Positions 53,423-62,051 of a DNA stretch of 64,000 nucleotides are shown here, one piece after another (positions within the stretch are counted from its first letter, which is position 1; each line of letters begins with the position of its first letter). The stretch covers positions 1 through 64,000 of the forward strand of contig NZ_JAGTPK010000016.1 in assembly GCF_021147775.1 (NCBI RefSeq). The letters run 5' to 3'. Source of the DNA: Pseudomonas californiensis (lineage in GTDB: Bacteria > Pseudomonadota > Gammaproteobacteria > Pseudomonadales > Pseudomonadaceae). The notes under the pieces were generated by a model that made no database searches, had not been told where the DNA came from, and was given only the letters and a program-made list of their open reading frames with translations. The translations under genes were made by a program, and so were the position numbers.

Positions 53423-53758
53423 ATGAAACCCCTCGATATGATGCGGCACATGCGAACCTTAAAACACCCAGAACCCCAAGCCGTCACTCTCGACCGCGTG
53501 CTCTATGCGTTGAGCGACCCTGTACGGATGGAAATCGTCCGCCATCTGGCAGGCGTTGCGGAAGCATCGTGCGGCGAGCTGTGCGGCGATCGCCCCAAGT
53601 CCAGCGCCTCACACCACTTTCGAGTGCTGCGCGATGCCGGGCTGGTGCGCACGCGGAACGTCGGCACCACGCACATGAACTCGCTGCGTGGCGAAGAGCT
53701 GGAAACCCGTTTTCCCGGCCTGCTGACGACCATTCTTCGCCAGCTCGGCGAGCCGTAA
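53423..53758 (+). CDS. ArsR-family transcriptional regulator
   Basis: A 111-residue winged-helix repressor. The body has LDRVLYALSDPVRMEIVRHLAG, the recognition helix around SSASHHFRVLRDAGLVRTRN, and a wing GTTHMNSLR. It lacks the metal-binding ELCVCDL of ArsR proper, though a Cys pair in ASCGELCGDR occupies that helix and may sense an electrophile or oxidant. Divergent orientation to xenA suggests it represses that gene. Three ATGs (53423, 53438, 53450) are possible starts; none has a clear Shine-Dalgarno. Confidence 0.85.
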   Translation: MKPLDMMRHMRTLKHPEPQAVTLDRVLYALSDPVRMEIVRHLAGVAEASCGELCGDRPKSSASHHFRVLRDAGLVRTRNVGTTHMNSLRGEELETRFPGLLTTILRQLGEP

Positions 53759-53779
53759 AACGGTTTACAGTCAGGGTCT

Positions 53780-54832
53780 TCACCGAAAACGAAAGTCTGC
53801 TCCCGGTACGACTTCGCTTATTTGCAGGCGATGATCGGCGCCCTTCCAGTGACTACGCGTGTCTCGTTTGAAGACATCCGCGAGAAAACTGCTCATTTTT
53901 TCGCAGTTGTCAGCTTGTACCACACCGAAAAGCGGATCGAAAAAGTGCATGCCGCCTTGGCTGTCCTGATGCAGAGCCATGGCATGTGATTCACTCAACA
54001 GCAAAAATGTCCGGGCCTTCACGGGCTGCGACAGGGTCTTCAAATCACGTTCAAGGTCTGCCAGCTTGATCCCGTAATGCCCATGCTGCGCAGTGCCACG
54101 GCCCTTGTCCAGCGTCATGCCCAGCTTGGGTAGCGTGCCCAGCAGCATGGGTTTCGCGTTTTCGATTTTGCCCGGATACGCCTGTTGCTCCACATGCTGA
54201 AAAGCCATTACCCGAGGCAGCAAGGCGTCGTCCCGGTAGTTTGCGAGCTTCTCGAAAAACAGCTCATCCGGCTGGTCCTTCGCGCGACTTTGGCACCAGT
54301 TGACGGCCAGGCCGAAGCAAGCGTGCCCCTCGCCGCCAGCACGACTGTAATCGGCAGCAAACGGCCTGTCGTCGATGGTTTTCTCGAACAGAAACTTGTT
54401 CTGATTGAACGGATGAGACAAATGACAGCCGTGCTCCTGAGCAATCCTGCGCTTGGCTTCGATGTTGGCGGTGCTGCCCATGCTGCCGTCCGCCGCCTGC
54501 TTGATGCTCGTTTTAGCGTACTGCACAACGCTGTCACGCAAGGAAGCGATGGACGTCATCAAGTCCGGCAACAACTTTTGCAGAGCGTGAAGCTGAGCAT
54601 TCAAAGCCTCAGGGCCGGGCTGCTCAACGCTTTCGACCGACGAGAACGAGGAATGCGCGTCGAAAAAAACCTCTTCATGCCCCTCCACTGGAACAAAAAC
54701 GCCTGACGTATGGGGATGAAAATGGGCAAAGGTATCCGGTGAGCCCTGAACAAGTCCGGCCGATGAAGAAGGACGTTCCTGCGACGTGGCAGCGGCCACG
54801 CCGGTTGATGCATTAGCGTGCTGAATCTGCAT
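53780..54832 (-). CDS. hopN1: Type III effector HopN1 (YopT/C58 cysteine protease)
   Basis: HopN1 is a cysteine protease effector that in P. syringae DC3000 acts in the chloroplast on the photosystem II protein PsbQ and limits cell death. The length is exactly 350 residues, and the catalytic triad positions agree with those reported for DC3000: Cys172 in GHACFGLAVNW, His283 in SESHAMALHQD and Asp299 in MHFFDPLFGVVQA. The N terminus is Ser/Ala/Thr-rich (ASTGVAAATSQERPSSSAG), as in type III signals. It lies 13 bases after its chaperone gene, under the same hrp box. Confidence 0.92.
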   Translation of the reverse strand: MQIQHANASTGVAAATSQERPSSSAGLVQGSPDTFAHFHPHTSGVFVPVEGHEEVFFDAHSSFSSVESVEQPGPEALNAQLHALQKLLPDLMTSIASLRDSVVQYAKTSIKQAADGSMGSTANIEAKRRIAQEHGCHLSHPFNQNKFLFEKTIDDRPFAADYSRAGGEGHACFGLAVNWCQSRAKDQPDELFFEKLANYRDDALLPRVMAFQHVEQQAYPGKIENAKPMLLGTLPKLGMTLDKGRGTAQHGHYGIKLADLERDLKTLSQPVKARTFLLLSESHAMALHQDSQGGMHFFDPLFGVVQADNCEKMSSFLADVFKRDTRSHWKGADHRLQISEVVPGADFRFR

Positions 54833-54845
54833 ACCAAACCCCTGA

Positions 54846-55325
54846 TCAGGTCATGAAGGTTCGTGGCGTCCGTTGCAGCGACGGCAACACCCGAGGCTCC
54901 TTGTGCACCGCCCTGCCGGACTTTTCCTGATACCGAAAGTCTTTGAGGTAGCGTTGCAGCGAGCCGGCCAACTGGCTCAGTCGGGTCATGATGCGATCGA
55001 GCGCTTCGTCGTCCAGATCGTCCATGGGGTGAACGCTGCGAAGCAACAGTTGATTCGATTCGGGGTTGTAACCCAGCGCCGCGCCACCGGTGCGCGAGGG
55101 GTCAAGGTTGAGCGCCATCGACAGGGTCAAAAGGACGTTGTCCTGCGGCATGGTCAGTGTGGTGATCTGAATGAAGACAAACAGCGCTGTGTCCTGCTCG
55201 GGCAACCAGAGCAGGCATTCACTGCCCTCTCTGGTTTTTACCTGATGGCGCAGGCCTTCCAGCGGATCAATACCCCGCCGGCGCAACCACTGGTGAAGCT
55301 GATCTTTTGCCTCGACAGGCTGCAT
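54846..55325 (-). CDS. shcN: Type III chaperone ShcN (CesT family)
   Basis: A 159-residue protein with the size and make-up of a class I type III chaperone: a small acidic-amphipathic domain with TREGSECLLWLPEQDTALFVFIQI and VLLTLSMALNLDPSRTGGAALGYNPESNQLLLRSVHP in sequence, a pattern shared by CesT-like chaperones. It would bind HopN1 and hold it ready for secretion. I use the ATG at 55325 because upstream in-frame codons are unlike the family and because it puts the hrp box 36 bases away. Its tail is basic and Pro/Arg-rich. Confidence 0.85.
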   Translation of the reverse strand: MQPVEAKDQLHQWLRRRGIDPLEGLRHQVKTREGSECLLWLPEQDTALFVFIQITTLTMPQDNVLLTLSMALNLDPSRTGGAALGYNPESNQLLLRSVHPMDDLDDEALDRIMTRLSQLAGSLQRYLKDFRYQEKSGRAVHKEPRVLPSLQRTPRTFMT

Positions 55326-55360
55326 GAAAGAATTCCTCGCTCGATAAAACGATAATTCTC

Positions 55361-55388
55361 TCTGTGGCGAGACACGCAAAACGGTTCC
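55361..55388 (-). promoter_or_regulatory. hrp box of shcN-hopN1
   Basis: On the minus strand GGAACC, 15 bases, CCACAGA. This is a full consensus match with the same spacing as the hopI1 box, 36 bases upstream of the shcN ATG. Confidence 0.92.
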
Positions 55389-55447
55389 ATAAGAAGCCCG
55401 CCGCCTCGTCAAGGCAGCGGGTGCGATCCGTTGAAGAAAGCGCCCTC

Positions 55448-57187
55448 TCACAACTTCGGCAATTGTCCAATCCTGCCGATCATCTCGGTCACGATCTGCA
55501 GGTCAAGCAGGAATTGCTCGGTGGTTTTGAACTCATTGTCAGTGTGGCCAGTGTATTTGGCCTCAGGACGGGCCAGTCCGAACTGGACACCGTTGGGCAG
55601 TTCGTGGACCGAGGTAGCGCCGGCAGAGGTACCGAACTTGTGTTCCATACCGAGGTTTTCAGTGGCCACGGCAAGCAGCGCTTTGACCCACTCGCCTTCG
55701 GGGTTGCGGTACATCGGTTCGGCGATGGAGTAATCGAAGGCTGGCGTGATCTGGGTCTTTTTGCTCCAGGCCGTCAGCTTGCCGGCGATTTCAGTTTTCA
55801 GGACTTGCGGAGACTTGCCCTTGGGTACGCGCAGGTTGACTGCCAGCTTGAAGGTCTTGTCGTCCATGCCCACGAACGTCGGGGACGCGGTCAGCGGGCC
55901 CATGAAGTCGTCGGCAAAACCGACGCCAAGCTTGCTTCCCAGGTAATCCAGGCCCCAGTTGTCAGCCAGATACCGCGCGGCGTCGGTGATGTGGTTGTGC
56001 TTGAGCGCGACCTTGCCGTCCAGGCTGTTGATGAAGTCGAGCATTCTGGCAATCGGATTGACGCCAGACTCGGGCTCGGACGAATGAGCGGATACGCCGG
56101 TAACGGTCAGTTTGACGTCCTTGCCTTGGACTGCGGCTGCCACTTCAAAATTGCCGCCATGGTCTTTGACGTAGTCAGCGCCTGCTTTTTGCAGGCTGGC
56201 GACCAGTTCTTCGGGCTTGTCGGTCACCAAAGTGACGACCGACTTCGACGGGATCTGATTGGTGGCCATGCCGCCGGTCATCGAGGTGATCTCCGCGCCG
56301 TTGCCCTCGGCAGCGCGCCGCGCGAAGTTGGCCATTACCGTGCCGTAGCCTTTTTCGGCAATAACCACCGGGTAGCCGCCGTCGAGCGCCAGGTTGTAGT
56401 TCGGCGTAGGGTTGCGTTCGAAGTAATAAGGGATAGCGTCGCCGGAGGTTTCCTCCGTGGTGTCGATCAACAGCTTGAAGTTTCGCGCCAGTGGCAGCTT
56501 TTCTTCCTTGATGACTTTCATGGCGTAGAGCGAAACCACGATACCGTTCTTGTCATCCTCGGTACCTCGGCCATACATGCGGTCGCCGATCAGTGTGACC
56601 TTGAACGGATCAAGTTTGGTACCGTCCGGCAGCACCCAGTTCTCCGGAGTGACCGGCACGACGTCGGCATGCGCATGAATGCCGACGACCTCGTCGCCAG
56701 CCCCTTCAAGGGAGACTTCATAGACGCGGTTATCGACGTTGCGGAAGTTGAGGTTGAACGCCTGAGCAAGGCTTTTGATCTTGTCGGCAATCTTGATGAA
56801 TTCGGGATTCTCGTGCTGGGCGACGCCGTCCACGCTGAACGTTGGAATGGCCACCAGCTCACGCAGGGTTTCGGTCGCCGCGCTGCCGTACTTCACTCGG
56901 GTGTAGAGACCCAGCAGACGGTGGATTTCATTCTGCTGTTCTGCGGTCAGCGTCTTGTTGCCGAGAAACGCGCTGATCGTCACGCCCAGGTTGTCCACCT
57001 TGGCTATATCGCTCTTGGCGAGGCTATCCAGAAACTGGCGGAAGTCTGTGACCGAGGCGTCGCTGAAGTTCTTGAGGATGACCGCACTTTGCTGAGGCGT
57101 GATATTGGCCTGCACAGCGGTGGTGAACGAGGAAAGAGTGGCGAGCACCAGGGTGGTTACAGCCAGGTGCTTGAGTGAAAGATTCAT
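55448..57187 (-). CDS. Secreted M20-family dipeptidase
   Basis: A 579-residue metallopeptidase of the M20 (PepV-like) group. The signal peptide (about 1-28) runs MNLSLKHLAVTTLVLATLSS and ends AVQANI, so the protein is exported. Metal ligands are seen in GIHAHADVVPV, RMYGRGTEDDKNG, IDTTEETSGDAIPYY and the late GHTDNEF. It probably cleaves dipeptides in the periplasm or outside the cell. The ATG at 57187 is chosen since it begins the signal peptide and has AAAGGA upstream; the open frame goes 71 codons further but without signal or family likeness. Confidence 0.88.
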   Translation of the reverse strand: MNLSLKHLAVTTLVLATLSSFTTAVQANITPQQSAVILKNFSDASVTDFRQFLDSLAKSDIAKVDNLGVTISAFLGNKTLTAEQQNEIHRLLGLYTRVKYGSAATETLRELVAIPTFSVDGVAQHENPEFIKIADKIKSLAQAFNLNFRNVDNRVYEVSLEGAGDEVVGIHAHADVVPVTPENWVLPDGTKLDPFKVTLIGDRMYGRGTEDDKNGIVVSLYAMKVIKEEKLPLARNFKLLIDTTEETSGDAIPYYFERNPTPNYNLALDGGYPVVIAEKGYGTVMANFARRAAEGNGAEITSMTGGMATNQIPSKSVVTLVTDKPEELVASLQKAGADYVKDHGGNFEVAAAVQGKDVKLTVTGVSAHSSEPESGVNPIARMLDFINSLDGKVALKHNHITDAARYLADNWGLDYLGSKLGVGFADDFMGPLTASPTFVGMDDKTFKLAVNLRVPKGKSPQVLKTEIAGKLTAWSKKTQITPAFDYSIAEPMYRNPEGEWVKALLAVATENLGMEHKFGTSAGATSVHELPNGVQFGLARPEAKYTGHTDNEFKTTEQFLLDLQIVTEMIGRIGQLPKL

Positions 57188-57901
57188 TGCTGAGGGCATT
57201 CCTTTGCAGATCATTCGTGGGAAATAGCTGATCGCTTGATCAGAAACGCCCTCAAAATAACACCACGCACGAAGAATGCGGGAGCCCCGGTTGAGTAATC
57301 TGTCGCCCCGACGTGCAGAAACGGCGCACAAACGCAAAACCCTGAGAACGCTAACTGTCGACGAAAATTGAACACGCTTCGTCCCGGAATCGGCCATCAC
57401 ACATCATTGTTTTAAAAGGGCTGTCTTCTTTTAAAAACAGAAACGGAGACACTTCAAAGGTAGTCGCCTTATTACCAAACCTTCAATAATGCGCAAAAAA
57501 TTTCACATGAAACCGTATTAAACCCTTAACAAATCTCCAACAAACCTGTCGCATCACTTAACAGACTCTCGAATTTAAATACCCATGAACTGTCCGTATC
57601 AACAGGTTTATAACGCCTAAAAAATATCACCCGGACAGAGTTGCCCCAAGGCGCCAAACCCAACAAAACAAGGGCCTTCAAGCCTGAACAGGCTAAACGG
57701 AAAACAACGACATCTGTTTCATTTAAAAAATGAAGTGTTTTCAGACCCGCCACCACACTCAAACTTATCACTTCACTGATAGTGCTCTACGGAGATAAAG
57801 GTTATTTCATTTGATCTCCCTTCTGCGCCCCACTAGCTTTTGCGAATTGGCAGTTTGCTACCAAACGGCACTTCGGTGATAAAGCATAAGTGGGTCAGAC
57901 A
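57188..57901. other. AT-rich region between the M20 dipeptidase and arnB
   Basis: Over 700 bases without a supported gene, clearly richer in A+T than its surroundings from about 57400 to 57800. It must hold the divergent promoters of the dipeptidase gene and the arn operon. I see a TTCATTT/AAATGAA inverted repeat at 57718-57734. I see no clear PmrA-type box and no hrp box. A minus-strand frame of 81 codons (57526-57771) starts at GTG without a good Shine-Dalgarno and is not called. Confidence 0.5.
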
Positions 57902-59053
57902 GTGACGAATCAGGCTTTCCTTCCTTTTTCTCGACCGTCCATGGGCGATGAAGAGATAGCGGCAGTTACCCGTGTGTTGAATTCCGGCTGGATTACCACC
58001 GGACCGGAATGCCAGAAGCTCGAAGAGCAGTTTGCCGAGCGCGTGAGTGCACGGCATGCCGTTGCTTTGTCGTCGGCCACTGGCGCCATGCACGTCACGC
58101 TGCTCGCGCTGGGCGTCGGACCGGGTGATGAGGTGATCACACCGTCCCAGACGTGGGTGTCCACGGCAAACATGATCTGCCTGCTGGGCGCTACGCCGGT
58201 CTTTGTCGACGTGGACCGTGACACGCTCATGGTCGATGCGTCGCGTATTGAACAGGCCATCACACCCCGAACCAAGGCGATTGTGCCGGTGCATTACGCC
58301 GGTGCCGCGCTCGACCTCGACCCTCTGTACGCGCTGGCCAAACGGCATGGCATCGCGCTGATCGAGGATGCAGCTCACGCGATTGGCACCGAGTACAAGG
58401 GGCGACCGATTGGCGCTCAGGGCACGGCAATTTTCTCGTTCCATGCGATCAAGAACATGACCTGTGCCGAAGGTGCGATGTTGGTGACCGATGACAGCGA
58501 GCTGGCTGATCGGGTGCGCCAACTGAAATTCCATGGGCTGGGCGTCGATGCGTATGACCGACTGACACTGGGCCGCAAACCACAGGCGGAAGTCATCGAG
58601 CCGGGCTTCAAGTACAACCTGGCAGACATCAACGCCAGCATCGCCCTGGTACAACTGCAACGCCTGAAAGCAATCAATGCAAAACGTCAGATGCTCGCCA
58701 ACCGTTATCTGGAGCGACTGGCCAGCAGCGCTGTTCTGCCGCTCGCCCAGCCTCGCTACGCACAACGTCACGCCTGGCACCTGTTCATCCTGCGCATTGA
58801 TGCCGAGCGTTGCGGCATGGAGCGTGACGGGTTCATGAAGGCCTTGCAGGCGCACAACATCGGCACTGGCATCCACTTCATCGCAACCCACATGCACCGT
58901 TATTACCGCCAGCGGTTCCCCGACGTTCACCTGCCCGACACCGAGTGGAATTCGTCGCGACTGTGCTCCATCCCGCTGTTTCCGGACATGACCCTCGACG
59001 ATGTCGAGCGAGTCGTGGACGCCATTGAATCGATCGTGGAAGCCAGACATTGA
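57902..59053 (+). CDS. arnB: UDP-4-amino-4-deoxy-L-arabinose aminotransferase ArnB
   Basis: ArnB transfers an amino group from glutamate to UDP-4-keto-pentose in making UDP-L-Ara4N. The 383-residue PLP enzyme has PFSRPSMGDEEIAAV at the start, PSQTWVSTANMICLLGATPVFVD in parts, DAAHAIGTEYKGRPIG, and the PLP Lys in FSFHAIKNMTCAEGAM. The GTG at 57902 gives MTNQAFLPFSRP, as in related proteins; a GTG four codons upstream is possible. First gene of arnBCADT, giving resistance to cationic peptides and polymyxin. Confidence 0.93.
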   Translation: MTNQAFLPFSRPSMGDEEIAAVTRVLNSGWITTGPECQKLEEQFAERVSARHAVALSSATGAMHVTLLALGVGPGDEVITPSQTWVSTANMICLLGATPVFVDVDRDTLMVDASRIEQAITPRTKAIVPVHYAGAALDLDPLYALAKRHGIALIEDAAHAIGTEYKGRPIGAQGTAIFSFHAIKNMTCAEGAMLVTDDSELADRVRQLKFHGLGVDAYDRLTLGRKPQAEVIEPGFKYNLADINASIALVQLQRLKAINAKRQMLANRYLERLASSAVLPLAQPRYAQRHAWHLFILRIDAERCGMERDGFMKALQAHNIGTGIHFIATHMHRYYRQRFPDVHLPDTEWNSSRLCSIPLFPDMTLDDVERVVDAIESIVEARH

Positions 59054-60063
59054 GACCGTACCCTATCAACTGCGTATCGATCGTCATTCCCGTCTACAAC
59101 GAGCAACAGAGCCTGCCGGAGCTGTTGCGCCGTACCGAGGCAGCCTGCGCGCAGTTGAAACATGCTTACGAAATCGTGCTGGTCGACGATGGCAGCCGTG
59201 ACAATTCCGCCGAAATACTCCAGCAGGCCGCAGAGCGTGAAGGCAGCCCGGTCGTTGCGGTGATCCTCAACCGCAACTATGGCCAGCATGCGGCAATCAT
59301 GGCCGGTTTCGAACAATGCATCGGCGATGTGGTGGTGACTCTGGACGCCGACCTGCAGAACCCGCCTGAAGAAATTCCGCGCCTGATCGCCATGGCCGAA
59401 CAGGGCTACGACGTGGTGGGCACGGTGCGCAACAACCGTCAGGACTCGGCCTGGCGACGCTGGCCGTCAAAGCTCATCAACCTTGCCGTGCAACGTTCGA
59501 CCGGCGTTGCCATGAGCGACTACGGCTGCATGCTCAGGGCCTACCGACGCACCATCGTCGACGCCATGCTGGCGTGCCGCGAGCGCAGCACGTTTATCCC
59601 GATTCTGGCCAACAGCTTTGCGCGCCACACCACCGAAGTGCTGGTACACCACGCCGAGCGCGAGCATGGCGATTCGAAGTACAGCCCCATGCGCCTGATC
59701 AACCTGATGTTCGACCTGATCACCTGCATGACCACCACACCGCTGCGCCTGCTCAGCATTGTAGGTTTCAGCATGGCACTGCTGGGCGTGCTGTTCGCCG
59801 TGGCGCTGATTGTGCTGCGACTGATTTTCGGCGCGCCCTGGGCCGAGAACGGCACTTTCGTGCTGTTCGCGGTGCTGTTCGTGTTCACCGGCGGCCAGTT
59901 CATCGGCATGGGGCTGCTCGGCGAATACCTGGGTCGCATGTACAGCGACGTCCGTGCACGCCCGCGGTTTTTCATCGAAAAGGTCGTGCGCAGCTCAGCC
60001 GAAATCACAACCAACAGTGTTGATTCTTCCGCTTCTCCTTATTTGAACAAGGTTGCGCCATGA
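59050..60063 (+). CDS. arnC: Undecaprenyl-phosphate Ara4FN transferase ArnC
   Basis: ArnC moves the formylated sugar to undecaprenyl phosphate at the inner face of the inner membrane. The 337-residue GT2 enzyme has the sugar-nucleotide fold SIVIPVYNEQQSLPELL, VLVDDGSRDNS, VTLDADLQNPPEEIPRL, and two C-terminal membrane segments (about 235-260 and 270-295). It starts at TTG, overlapping the arnB stop (TTGA at 59050-59053), and ends with an ATGA overlap to arnA. Confidence 0.94.
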   Translation: MRPYPINCVSIVIPVYNEQQSLPELLRRTEAACAQLKHAYEIVLVDDGSRDNSAEILQQAAEREGSPVVAVILNRNYGQHAAIMAGFEQCIGDVVVTLDADLQNPPEEIPRLIAMAEQGYDVVGTVRNNRQDSAWRRWPSKLINLAVQRSTGVAMSDYGCMLRAYRRTIVDAMLACRERSTFIPILANSFARHTTEVLVHHAEREHGDSKYSPMRLINLMFDLITCMTTTPLRLLSIVGFSMALLGVLFAVALIVLRLIFGAPWAENGTFVLFAVLFVFTGGQFIGMGLLGEYLGRMYSDVRARPRFFIEKVVRSSAEITTNSVDSSASPYLNKVAP

Positions 60064-62051
60064 GCCCTAAAGCTGTCGTCTTCGCGTATCACGATATTGG
60101 CTGCGTCGGTCTGCACGCGCTGCTGGAGGCAGGGTATGAAATCGCCGCAGTGTTTACCCATGCGGACGACCCCAAAGAGAAAACCTTCTTTGGTTCAGTG
60201 GCGCAACTGTGCGCACAGCACGGCATCCCGGTGCATGCCCCGGAAGACCCGAATCACCCGCTGTGGATAGAGCGCATCGGCAAGCTGGCACCGGATTTCA
60301 TTTTCTCCTTCTACTATCGTCAACTGCTTGGCGAGCCTTTGCTGGCCTGCGCAAAAACGGGCGCGTTCAACCTGCATGGTTCGCTCCTGCCACGCTATCG
60401 CGGCCGGGCCCCTGCCAACTGGGTGCTGGTCAACGGCGAGACGGAAACGGGCGTTACTCTGCATCATATGGTCAAGCGTGCCGATGCAGGATCTGTGGTT
60501 GCCCAACAGCGAGTGCCGATCAGTACGCTCGACACCGCGCTGACCTTGCACGGCAAGCTGCGTGAAGCGGCCGCCCATCTGCTGGGCGATGCGCTGCCGT
60601 TGCTGGCGCAAGGTCAATTGCCCGGCACAGCGCAGGACGAGGCAAAAGCCTCGTACTTTGGAAGACGCACAGCGGCTGACGGCTTGATCGACTGGGCCCG
60701 CCCTGCAGCGCACTTGAACAACCTGATTCGCGCCGTCACACAACCTTATCCCGGTGCCTTCAGCCCGGTGGGCGAGCACAAGCTGATCATCTGGAGCGCC
60801 AGCGTCGATGCCGATAACAACGGCGTGGCGCCGGGCACCGTGATCAGTTGTGACCCGCTGCGCATCGCCTGCGGTGAAGGTTCGCTGGTCATCAGCGCCG
60901 GGCAGCGTGGTGACGATGGCCTGTACCTCAGTGGCGTACAACTGGCACGCGAGTTCGGGCTGGTCGATGGTTCACGGTTGCGCGGCGCCGAGAAAGGTCG
61001 TGCGCAGCGGCGCACCCGGGTGCTGATTCTGGGCGTCAACGGCTTTATCGGTAACCACCTTTCAGAGCGTCTGTTGCAGGACGACCGCTACGAGATCTAT
61101 GGGATGGACATCGGCTCGGACGCCATCGAGCGCCTGCGCACCCAACCCAATTTCCACTTCATCGAAGGCGACATCAGCATCCACACCGAGTGGATCGAGT
61201 ACCACATCAAGAAGTGCGACGTGGTATTGCCACTGGTGGCGATTGCCACGCCAATCGAATACACCCGCAACCCGCTGCGCGTGTTCGAACTGGACTTTGA
61301 AGAAAACCTGAAGATCGTGCGGTACTGTGCCAAGTACAACAAACGCGTGATTTTCCCCTCCACCTCAGAAGTTTATGGCATGTGCCAGGACGCCAGTTTC
61401 AGCGAGGACACCTCCAACCTGGTCGTCGGCCCGATCAACAAACAGCGCTGGATCTACTCGGTGTCCAAGCAACTGCTGGACCGCGTGATCTGGGCCTACG
61501 GGCAGAAGGGTTTGCAGTTCACGCTGTTCCGCCCGTTCAACTGGATGGGCCCGCGACTGGACCGCCTGGATTCGGCGCGGATCGGCAGCTCAAGAGCCAT
61601 CACCCAACTGATCCTGCACTTGGTGGAGGGCACACCGATTCGCCTGGTGGACGGCGGTGCGCAGAAGCGCTGCTTTACCGATGTCGCCGACGGCATCGAA
61701 GCGCTGGCACGAATCATTGAAAACCGCGGTGACAGTTGCAGCGGCCAGATCATCAACATCGGCAACCCCGACAACGAAGCCAGTATTCGTCAGTTGGGCG
61801 AAGAGCTGTTGCGTCAGTTCGAGGCCCATCCTCTGCGCTCCAACTTTCCACCGTTCGCGGGCTTTCGTGAAGTGGAAAGCGAGTCGTTCTACGGCAAGGG
61901 TTATCAGGACGTCAGCCACCGCAAGCCCTGCATCGACAACGCACGTCGGCTGCTCGGCTGGACGCCTTCCATCGAACTGAGCGAAACCATCGGCAAGACG
62001 CTGGACTTCTTTCTGCGCGAAGCCATGGCTGAAAAAGCGGATCAGCGCTGA
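60060..62051 (+). CDS. arnA: Bifunctional UDP-Ara4N formyltransferase / UDP-GlcA dehydrogenase ArnA
   Basis: ArnA carries out two steps in Ara4N synthesis. The N-terminal formyltransferase (about 1-305) has the catalytic Asn and His in GAFNLHGSLLPRYRGRAPAN and the Asp in VKRADAGSVVAQ. The C-terminal decarboxylating dehydrogenase (about 318-663) has the NAD loop LILGVNGFIGNHL and the Tyr-x-x-x-Lys pair in IYSVSKQ. At 663 residues it has the usual fused length. The stop overlaps the arnD start by one base (TGATG). Confidence 0.95.
   Translation: MSPKAVVFAYHDIGCVGLHALLEAGYEIAAVFTHADDPKEKTFFGSVAQLCAQHGIPVHAPEDPNHPLWIERIGKLAPDFIFSFYYRQLLGEPLLACAKTGAFNLHGSLLPRYRGRAPANWVLVNGETETGVTLHHMVKRADAGSVVAQQRVPISTLDTALTLHGKLREAAAHLLGDALPLLAQGQLPGTAQDEAKASYFGRRTAADGLIDWARPAAHLNNLIRAVTQPYPGAFSPVGEHKLIIWSASVDADNNGVAPGTVISCDPLRIACGEGSLVISAGQRGDDGLYLSGVQLAREFGLVDGSRLRGAEKGRAQRRTRVLILGVNGFIGNHLSERLLQDDRYEIYGMDIGSDAIERLRTQPNFHFIEGDISIHTEWIEYHIKKCDVVLPLVAIATPIEYTRNPLRVFELDFEENLKIVRYCAKYNKRVIFPSTSEVYGMCQDASFSEDTSNLVVGPINKQRWIYSVSKQLLDRVIWAYGQKGLQFTLFRPFNWMGPRLDRLDSARIGSSRAITQLILHLVEGTPIRLVDGGAQKRCFTDVADGIEALARIIENRGDSCSGQIINIGNPDNEASIRQLGEELLRQFEAHPLRSNFPPFAGFREVESESFYGKGYQDVSHRKPCIDNARRLLGWTPSIELSETIGKTLDFFLREAMAEKADQR

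Noticed and set aside
55364..57178. 604-codon open frame on the plus strand opposite the dipeptidase gene
   Set aside because: Antisense shadow of a clear M20 peptidase; the translation resembles no family.
57526..57771. 81-codon minus-strand frame in the gap upstream of arnB
   Set aside because: GTG start without a good Shine-Dalgarno, no domain, and AT-rich non-coding look.
57833..59050. 405-codon open frame opposite arnB
   Set aside because: Antisense shadow; arnB is certain and part of a tight operon.
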